Assembly (NCBI GenBank): GCA_947095585.1
Contig: OX352765.1
Coordinates: 77,855,976 to 77,919,975, forward strand
DNA: 64,000 nucleotides
DNA from: Nephrocerus scutellatus
Taxonomy: Eukaryota; Arthropoda; Insecta; Diptera; Pipunculidae
Direction of reading: 5' to 3'
The notes under the pieces are model-generated. The model ran no database searches, had not been told where the DNA came from, and saw nothing but the letters and a program-made list of their open reading frames with translations. A program made the translations under genes and the position numbers. Positions 56,530-64,000 of the stretch are shown in pieces; position 1 is the stretch's first letter, and the number at the start of each line of letters is the position of its first letter.

Positions 56530-57934
56530 AATAAAATTTATTACTATTTAAATTGTTGTGTAGATATAAACCAAAAGGATTACCTAAGGTACCAGCTTCT
56601 AATCACAAAAAAGAAAACTCATATCATTGTGCGAAAGTTATGGGTCAAGACTGCTTTGTATTCCATAAAAATTTTATTCCTGTGAAAATAAGGCATCACA
56701 AGATGCTTTTATTTTGGGGCATACTAAAATAACCAAACCTACTAGGATCGATCGCAAAACAGGTGGAGCTGCAAAAAAATTTGTAATCAAATACTACGGA
56801 AAACCGGAACCGGATAGGAGCATTAATTCGCGTATGCTTGCTGGCATTTAAAAACACTTTACGGATTGGATTCACACGAATAAATGGAGTTTGTAAAAGG
56901 GTTTTTTGAATCTGGTACAATACCTAAGGAAAATCGTGGAGGAAGTAGGAAGGAAAAAATCTATGCACCTAAAAAAGAGTTAGTTAAAGAATATATAAAA
57001 GAATTTTATGTTCATGATGTTTATGTTCTGCCAGATAGTATCTTCTAGGAGAAAATTAAAATGTGTTAAGATGCAGACGAAAAATTTAATTTAAAGACAG
57101 CCAAACGCGTCCATAGCTTAAGAGCGAAGGCATTTTATACTTTGGCCAAGGAGGAAGCCGATACTCTAATAACATTTTCGTTTGGCTGTTAGAAAAATAT
57201 GGCTTTGCCTAAACTTTCTGACCAGGCCAACTTAATTTGTACAATTTTACAATTGTCCAAGGAGCTTCTAAAACTTCTTTAGAGAAAGAAAACATATTTA
57301 TGTACAACAAAGGCCAAAGGGATGCAATGAGATATCATCTGCTGTTTTTAATCAGCTCTCTAACACAAACTACTCGACCAATTATTTAACCAAGGTAAGA
57401 TTAATTTGCGATGGATTTGGAGCGCAAAACAAAAACACTGCAATTATTAATACTATGTGTTCCCACTGGCTTAAAAATAATGCACCCCAACATATCAAGG
57501 AAATTCGAATTATTTTTCCTGTCCCTGGACATTCATATATACCACGAAATCGAGTGTTTGCGTTGCTCGAAAAACGCACCAAAACTATGAACACTATTAT
57601 CGGACCCATCGACTATGAAAAAATATATTCGGTGTATGACACTATTGTTTCAATGGGAAGTGAAGATTGCCCAATATATGATTGGAGAACTCATGCTTCC
57701 TTGTTTAACAAAAAACCTGGAAGCTGGCATTTTGAGTTCAACAAGTCGAAGCGGTTCATTATTAGGGGAACAAACCGTGGGATTTCGGTACAAGGTGAAG
57801 CTGCTTACAGATCTGATCTATACAATGCGTGCTCTGTATTGAAAAAAGCTTCAAATTTTCCTCAAACTCTACCCGATCAGCTTAGCAAAGTTGAAAGACA
57901 TAGAAAATCTATTAAGGAAACATTTCGGAGATAA
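56530..57934 (+). pseudogene. DUF7869-like transposon-associated protein, degraded
   Basis: Frames give KPKGLPKVPASNHKKENSYH near 56570, a long broken middle, ENIFMYNKGQRDAMRYH near 57290, LICDGFGAQNKNTAIINTM near 57400 and the open frame 57455-57934 with IIFPVPGHSYIPRNRVFALL, PIYDWRTHASLFNKKPGSWH and FEFNKSKRFIIRG. The G.GAQNKN and GHS.IP..R patterns are those of DUF7869-type proteins that are multicopy in arthropod genomes and thought to be transposon-borne (family knowledge, not checked). Several stops and frameshifts; no terminal repeats recognised. Confidence 0.6.
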
Positions 57935-57939
57935 TTGGA

Positions 57940-58850
57940 AATCTCGCGAAGAGTAATTATTTGCTGGACGCGAATTCTCTACTAAATATATGTGATAACA
58001 TATATGATGATGAAGTCTGTACATTCATTGAGAATGAGGATTTACATGTCTAGCTTTTTGATGACTTATGAAAGACTGTTTTATTAATTTTAAGTTCAAG
58101 TTTTATTTTTTTACGAATTTATAACACAAAAGTGTACCGTAGTTTTTTTATTTTTATTTTTATTTTAAATGAATTGTTTGTTGTTTTATTATTTTATTTA
58201 TTTAATTGTACTCGATTTTTTATTATTTTAATATGAATTGTTTTATTATTATTTATTTAATTTAACTAAGATTAAATATTACTTGTTTATTATTATGTTA
58301 TTTTTTATTTTATTTTTTAACATAGTTGCTTCAAAAGGTATCATTTCCAAAACATAAAATAGTTTTTCTCATTAAATTTCAAAGTTTTCTATTTGTTTTT
58401 ATTAAAATAGTAAAACAAACAACCTCTATTTATCCCAAAACAATATTACAGATCAATATATTAATTAAATAAATTTTAAAACGTTTTTTTCGATTCCTCA
58501 ACAATTTTCTAAAATGGAAATGATTCGGTTTTGATACTACTACACTCATATTACCATTGTTGTTCACTATCTTCTCCTCGACTTCTTTAACGCAAGCTAC
58601 ATATTGTAATTTATTGCTATGGGCATCTCGTTTAGTCAGAACCTTTGAGTAGGTAAACATATAATATATTTACTACTATACACGTATAAGATAAGATATT
58701 AGTCAGATATAGCAGAGTGAATGTATGTTGGTAGTAGAAGTAGGGCTATATAACAAAAACCCGGTGTTTTTGTTATTGTTATTATTGCCCTTTCCATTTT
58801 ACACTTTTTAGTGTATACTAACACTAGAAAATTGAAATATTTTGGATATT
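57940..58850. other. No gene seen
   Basis: Extremely AT-rich at 58080-58480 (TTATTTTTTTA-type words). Upstream flank of gene 8. The minus-strand frame 58660-58430 looks like chance. Confidence 0.45.
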
Positions 58851-58856
58851 TTTTCT

Positions 58857-58903
58857 GTATATATAGATGAAGAAAAACGTGTAACAACAGATAGGACTGA
58901 ACC
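58857..58903 (+). promoter_or_regulatory. Core promoter and 5' UTR of collagen-like gene 8
   Basis: GTATATATAG at 58857-58866, then a short leader to the ATG at 58904. The pseudogene flank retains GATGAAGAAAA..C.TGTAACA. Confidence 0.65.
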
Positions 58904-59390
58904 ATGAAGACCTTTACTTGTTTTCTGTTTTGTAAGTTTTGTAACAAATCTGAAAAGAATATTTGCATTTATGTGTTGTTTCTTTGTAGGTGTACTTGCC
59001 GTTGCATCGATTGCTGCAACTGACGGGACCGATGGGGAAGAGCCAAAATCCTTATATATTTACAGGCCGACAGTTGAGCACTTAAACTGCAATTGTCCTC
59101 CGGGACCACCTGGTCCACCAGGTCCAGATGGCGTTAAAGGACCAGATGGTGACCGTGGCCATAATGGTCCACAAGGCAACGATGGGCCGCTGGTAATACG
59201 AGGACCACCCGGACTACCTGGAACACCCGGATTTGTCGGACCAGCCGGTCCAGGCGGTCCCCCCGGACTAGCTGGTATGCCCGGAAATGATGGAAAAAAT
59301 GAAGTTTTTTATTTACCCGGAAAACCAGGCATCCGCGGAAACGACGGACCTCCCGGACCACGCGGACCACCAGGAATACCTACTACGTAA
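58904..59390 (+). CDS. Secreted collagen-like protein 8 with CxC motif (two exons, 142 aa)
   Basis: Exon 1 58904-58931, intron 58932-58989 (58 bp, T|GTAAGT donor, phase 1), exon 2 58990-59390. The leader reads [19 protein letters not shown] with likely cleavage before TDG. An acidic segment ([10 protein letters not shown]) precedes [20 protein letters not shown]; Cys43 and Cys45 sit just before the helix. Gly-X-Y runs about 48-111 with an interruption at [10 protein letters not shown] second helical stretch (120-140) follows a non-collagen gap (KNEVFYLP), then PTT-stop. AATAAA at 59533-59538. It is the only member on the plus strand and has an inverted pseudogene partner at 54340. Probably the longest of the small-type secreted collagens here; function unknown. 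Confidence 0.87.
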
Positions 59391-59559
59391 CCGACCACAG
59401 CGATGGCTAGTTAAGGATCTCAGAGTCTTTTAGGAGCGAAAACTGTATAACTTTTGCTTGTGAGCTTCCATAAACATGAACTAATGTAATGAAAGTAAAA
59501 CTAAAGTACACTGAAATGAACCGTTACAAAGCAATAAACACAACTGACAATGAAACTCC

Positions 59560-60009
59560 AGAATATTTTAGGTTATTGTATGAATCCTTCAACAATTTTA
59601 AGATTCTTTTTTCTTGCAACTATACCTAACACGTTTTGAACCATAATTCAATAATTGGAAACCTAATTTTTCTCCTGTGCTTTTAAGAAGAACCATGTTA
59701 GTAGTTCGTCTCCTTTTGATCTACATTCGATTAACTGCGATTCAGCGCACCGACAAACTACCGATAACGAAAACCATAACAGGTTCTATTTATGTCGCCG
59801 TCAATTAACAGAAAAATGCATAATGAATTCATTGGTTTGTGGAACCGTGGCTTTTGTAGTTACCGCGTTGCACTTCTGTGCGGAAGGTACGAATCGCAAA
59901 AAAACACACCTAAACAATCTTTTTCACGGTTCCGCCACTCGCGTATGTCTGTGGTCTCACAAAAGATCAAAATTGAGATTGTAGGTCCATTCCATTTGTG
60001 TGCAAATAT
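59560..60009. other. No gene seen
   Basis: Spacer between gene 8 and LINE A. The open stretch at 59792-60013 has no recognised domain. Confidence 0.4.
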
Positions 60010-60021
60010 GTAACGATCTAT

Positions 60022-61428
60022 CATCATCATCATATTTGGCTCTATAACCGGGGTCCGGTCCTGGCCTCCCGCAAAAATTCTCTCCACCGGTCCCGATTTC
60101 GGGCCGATGTCATCCAGTTTGGCATCCCTAAACTGTGGGCGTCCTGGTCTACGCCATCCGTCCAGCGTAGGCTTGGCCGGCCTCGCTGTCGTGTTCCATA
60201 AATCCTACCGCAAAGGACTTTCCGAGCAGGATCCTCTTCGCTCATGCGAGCTAGGTGTCCTGCCCACCGGAGCCTACCGAGCTTAATTTTCTTCACGTTG
60301 CCGACATCGCGGTAACGCTCGTGGATCTCATCATTATAGAGTCTCCGGAATCGTCCTTCCTCACATACGGGGCCAACAATTCTCCGTAAGACTTTTCTCT
60401 CGAACGTGGCTAAGAGGTCAGAATGCTTTTTGCTAAGCACCCAAGTCTCGGATCCATATGTAAGTACTGATAAGCTTGGATGTTATGGTTAAGTTCCTGG
60501 ATTTGAAGAGTCTTGACAAGCTATAGTAGGCTTTGTTGGCTTTAAGCAACCGTGCGCGTATTTCTGGTTCCATGCTGTTATCGGCTGCTATAGTTGAACT
60601 TAGATAGTTAAAGGATTGCACTCAAATTCGCGCTCCACTAACTGAATTGAGGGACCAATGTTGGATCTTCTACTCGCAGACGTGGCCACCATGTACTTTG
60701 TTTTGCTCTCATTTATGTGCAGCCCCAGATTTCGTGACGCCTGCTCTATCTGGATGAAAGCTTCCTGTACAGATCTTTGGTTTCTACCAACGATGTCAAT
60801 ATCGTCTGCGTAAGCCAGTATCTGAATGGACTTATAGAGGATTGCTCCTCTCGCCGTTATGTCAGAGTCTCTGATCACCTTCTCCAACGCCAGTTTGAAG
60901 AAGACTCAGGCCAGTCCATCTCCTTGTCGGAGCCCGTTATAGATGTTGAATGGGCTTCATAGTGATCCGGATATTTTTACTTGGCTTATAACATTGGTCA
61001 TGGTCAACCTACATAGTCGTGTCAGTTTATTTGGGATGCCGAATTCTCTCATGGTTTTAAAAATTCTACTCTGGCTATGCTATCATAGGAGGCTTTAAAG
61101 TCTATAAAAAGATGGTGTAGTGAGTTTTGAAACTCTAGACATTTTTCCATCACCTGCCCTAGGGTGTAAATCTGATCAGTTGTTGATTTACCTGGGATGA
61201 AGCCACACTGGTATGGACCAATGATGACTTTAGCGTATGGGGCTATCCTGTCTTGAAGGATAGAGGAGAAAATCTTATACGCGGTACTCAACAACGTTAT
61301 ACCACGATAATTGCTGCATTTTGTGATATCTACCTTCTTATGTATGGGGCACAGGATGCCTCTTCGCCAGTCTTCTTGCATAACTTCTTCTTCCCATACA
61401 TGCACTATTATTTCATGAATTGCTTGGT
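60022..61428 (-). mobile_element. LINE A, 5'-truncated, with perfect 12-bp target-site duplication
   Basis: GTAACGATCTAT occurs at 60010-60021 and 61429-61440. RT on the minus strand: EDWRRGILCPIHKKVDIT, YQCGFIPGKSTTDQIYTLG, LFIDFKASYDSIAR; ILAYADDIDIVGRNQRSVQE (intact YADD); MVATSASRRSNIGPSIQLV; and C-terminal GRLRWAGHLARMSEEDPAR and GRPSLRWTDGVDQDAHSL. It ends CCCCGGTTATAGAGCC then (ATG)n. Only a few frameshifts, so this is the youngest LINE A copy here. Confidence 0.88.
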
Positions 61429-61489
61429 GTAACGATCTATACTAATATTATAAAGGGGTAATGTTAGTTTGTGTGTAGGAAGTAATCTT

Positions 61490-63855
61490 CGGAAAAACTG
61501 GATTGATTTTAAAATTTCTTTCGCCAATATTTAGAATGGACCTTCAGCGTGAACATCTTCTTTCTGCCCTTTACTCCGCGGGGGAGCATACGGCTTCTAC
61601 AAAAGCCCGCCAACGAACTCGATTTATCGCCTGCGGTTTCAGGAGACGCCACTCTGTCCCCTTGGATCTTGCTTCCTCTTCTATTATCCTTTTCAATGTC
61701 TTGCTAGAACGGCCTACTCGGCGGCTTCCTTGTGGATTCCAGTCGAGCGCTATTTTCGAAATATCGTCCGTTGGCTTTCACAACGTGTGGCCAATCCAGC
61801 TCCATTTTCGTCGTCTGATGGTGATCGCGATTTCTTCCTGCTGCATTACTCTCCCCAAGTCTTGATTGGTGATAATGTCCGGCCTTCTTATTCTCAGTAT
61901 CCGCACTTGTTGACGAATTGACGCAATTGACTCTGTAACTTTCCACGTTTCGCAGCCATACAAGATTACTGAGAGAACGTTAGATCTGAAGATCGTTAGC
62001 TTCAGATTCCGCGATATTTGCAAGGAGTTCCAGATATTATTTGGCATACTATAGGAGTGTCGCGCCTTGTTAACACGAGAGCACACATCCAAGTCAGCAC
62101 AACCATTTTTTGACTTCCGGCTGCCCAAATAACAAAACTTATCGACTTCCTCTATCCGATGTCCGTCAATCGAGAGATCACATATTCCACTAGCGTTAAC
62201 GCGAAGTAGTTTCGTTTTTGAGACGCTAATTTTTAAACCCACTTTGTTAGCGTTAAGTTTTAGTGAGTTTAATTTTCGCTCCATGTCACCTAGCGATTGT
62301 GATAGAAAACAGATATAATCGGCATAGTCCAGGTCTTCGAGGTGATAAAAAACATTCCATGGCAACCCCGATAGAGTACGGGTTACTATTATTTTCATCA
62401 CCCATTCGATGATAATTGTGAAAAGCAATGGTGAGAGGGTGCAACCTTGCTTGACTCCCGAGTAGATGTTGAAAGGTGAGCCAAGATGACCGTTATGAAT
62501 AACGCGGCATGTTGAGTCGCGGTACAGCTCCTTAATGATGTTAATGAGTTTTTCCGGAACACCACAGCTATAAAAAGCGTGTTTAAAATCTACAAAAACC
62601 ATATACAGAGGAGAGAGATACTCAATTGACTGTTCAATGATTATACGCAGGGTGTTAATTTGATCAGTACAAGAACGTTCTGGGCGAAGTCCTGCTGGTT
62701 CATTTCTCAAAATTGGCTCTAACGCATTCCGTAAGCGCCTAGCTATCATAGAGGAGATCACTTTGTTTATGGTGTTTAGCAGGGCAATTCATCTCCAGTT
62801 TTCGCAATTGCTCAAATCACCTTTCTTGGGAAGTTTGACTTTTAAGCCTTCTTTTAACGACGATGGAATGGTTTCAGATTCCCAGATACCTTGATATATA
62901 TGCAATGTTCGCGTAGTCAAATATACGTCGGCTTGAAGGAGTTCTGCGTAGATGTTGTCATTGCCTGCTGCCTTACCTGTTTGCAGAGAACGAATTGTTG
63001 TCCTTATCTCATCAAACGAAGGAGTAGCGACGCCGATGTTAAGTGGCCTATAAAGGTGCATATGTGGGTTGATGGACGTGCCTGGCGAAGTACAATTCAA
63101 AACATTCTTAAAATGTTCTGTCCAGCGGGTTAATTGGTGTTCCTCCATAATGATCAAAGAGCCGTCTATTGCCTTAACACGGTAGTTGATGTGGTGTTTC
63201 TTGTTGGCGAGCATACGGGCGAGTTGGTAAACTGTGCTGTATTGTCTACTATCAGCAGCTTGCTATGTTTGTCTTGCGATGTCGCTTAGCCATGCTCGTT
63301 AGTCCTTGATAGCTGAGCAGCCAACTTGCCGGTCCAGATCTCTATACTTCCGCGCTAATGCGCTTCGCACGGCACCCGAGGCCGCGTTTAACTCTACGTT
63401 GATGGATTGGCGTTCACGAATGGTGTTCCATGTGCTATCTGATATCCATTCTTTTCTAGTTTTGTCGGGATAACCTTTATTGGTTGAGGCTGCTTTCGTA
63501 TGCGCATTTACTGTTTTCTCCCATTTAGACTCTAGAGTTAGGGGCTGTATCTCGGAGAGAGGCTGTTCTACGCGGGATACATATTACAATTTTACATCTG
63601 GGTCTTGCAGTGCTGCTACAGCTGGTTTCTCGTTGTTTGGCTTCATGGGGTTGAGTGGACCACGAGCTTCAATCGCACACTGCCAACCACAAGGTGGTGG
63701 TCGCTGTAGACGTCGGCTGCTCTTCGGGTTCTAACGTCCAACAACGCTGGTCGCCACTTGCGGCTTATAGCGATGTGATCAATCTGGTTGTTGTACCTGT
63801 GATCAGGAGAGGTCCAGATGGTTTTGTGGATGTTTTTGTGGGGAAATCACTTTGT
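61490..63855 (-). mobile_element. LINE D (endonuclease/RT), 5' truncated
   Basis: The minus strand opens inside an endonuclease (NNQIDHIAISRKWRPALLDV, VYSDHHLVVGSVRLKL at about 63800-63680), then 63214-62789 (EEHQLTRWTEHFKNVLN, LQTGKAAGNDNIYAELLQ, KLPKKGDLSNCENWR), and 62761-61778 (NEPAGLRPERSCTDQINTLR, GVKQGCTLSPLLFTIIIEW, YADYICFLSQSL, LLRVNASGICDLSIDGHRI in parts). The palm reads YADY rather than YADD, so the second catalytic aspartate is lost. The 327-residue frame is the longest in the window. It is related in layout to LINE B but a distinct family. Confidence 0.85.
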
Positions 63856-64000
63856 ACGTACTATGATCTATATATACATTTATATATATATCTTACATAT
63901 ATATAAAACAGAGAATTTTTTTGTATATCGGTATATACAATTTGTGTCTTTCTAACTCTGGAACGCCTCGACCAATTTCAACCAAACTTGGAATACATAT
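63856..64000. other. Possible dispersed repeat at window end
   Basis: A (TA)-rich run at 63868-63905, then AATTTCAACCAAACTTGGAA near the edge, resembling the TACCAAGTTCGGTTAAAATT stretch at 22386 in reverse complement. No coding signal. Confidence 0.35.

Overview
This window reads as nuclear DNA of an insect, most likely a fly (Diptera; inference). It is AT-rich. Its genes have very short introns (58-75 bp), TATA boxes with arthropod-type TCAGT-like initiators, and AATAAA poly(A) signals. The rest is crowded with decayed insect-type transposons: RNase H-bearing LINEs, a Jockey-like LINE, two endonuclease/RT LINE families with craniofacial-development-protein-2-like endonucleases, a CR1-like LINE, Tc1/mariner elements, a tRNA-derived SINE and an LTR-retrotransposon remnant. 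No bacterial features, rRNA or genuine tRNA genes were found. || The only host genes I can support form one family: small secreted collagen-like proteins. Seven look intact and one is a pseudogene. Minus strand: 2573-3414 (259 aa), 7378-8173 (240 aa), 14148-14948 (242 aa), 24911-25207 (73 aa), 33796-34113 (81 aa), 44235-44531 (73 aa, coding-identical to the 25-kb gene) and pseudogene 54340-54707. Plus strand: 58904-59390 (142 aa). Every intact member has the same unusual structure: a micro-exon of 28-31 nt encoding the first 9-10 residues of the signal peptide, a tiny phase-1 intron, then one exon with the rest. The three large members share an order of modules: acidic N-terminus, a conserved EDLxKS motif, a Gly/Tyr/Gln/His-rich stretch, a P-Y-rich linker, 14-15 Gly-X-Y triplets, a run of acidic residues, and a Gly-His-Asn-Tyr tail. 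The short members are almost only signal peptide plus Gly-X-Y; two have a Cys-X-Cys directly before the triple helix. I infer a co-expressed secreted fibrous matrix, glue or coating; the tissue is unknown. || Layout: 1-2 kb, LINE and LTR-element remnants; 2.5-8.2 kb, collagen genes 1 and 2 separated by AAAAGACC arrays and an interspersed repeat built of ~120-bp units; 8.9-13.7 kb, two decayed LINEs and a SINE; 14.1-15 kb, collagen gene 3; 15.4-20.5 kb, a graveyard of RNase H-type LINE 3' ends; 21.3-32.9 kb, a 2.5-kb inverted duplication whose 6.6-kb loop holds collagen gene 4; 33.8 kb, collagen gene 5; 35-43.6 kb, CR1-like LINE, mariner remnant, and LINE B interrupted by a Tc1-like element; 43.6-47.2 kb, a direct duplicate of 24.3-27.4 kb carrying collagen gene 6; 47.2-53.5 kb, LINE B split by a Jockey-like LINE that itself holds a third repeat; 54.2-59.6 kb, inverted collagen pseudogene/gene pair around a DUF7869-like transposon remnant; 60-64 kb, two more LINEs. 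|| The locus shows birth-and-death evolution: duplication (genes 4/6), inversion (7/8), loss of the signal-peptide exon (7), and repeated use of transposons as duplication boundaries.
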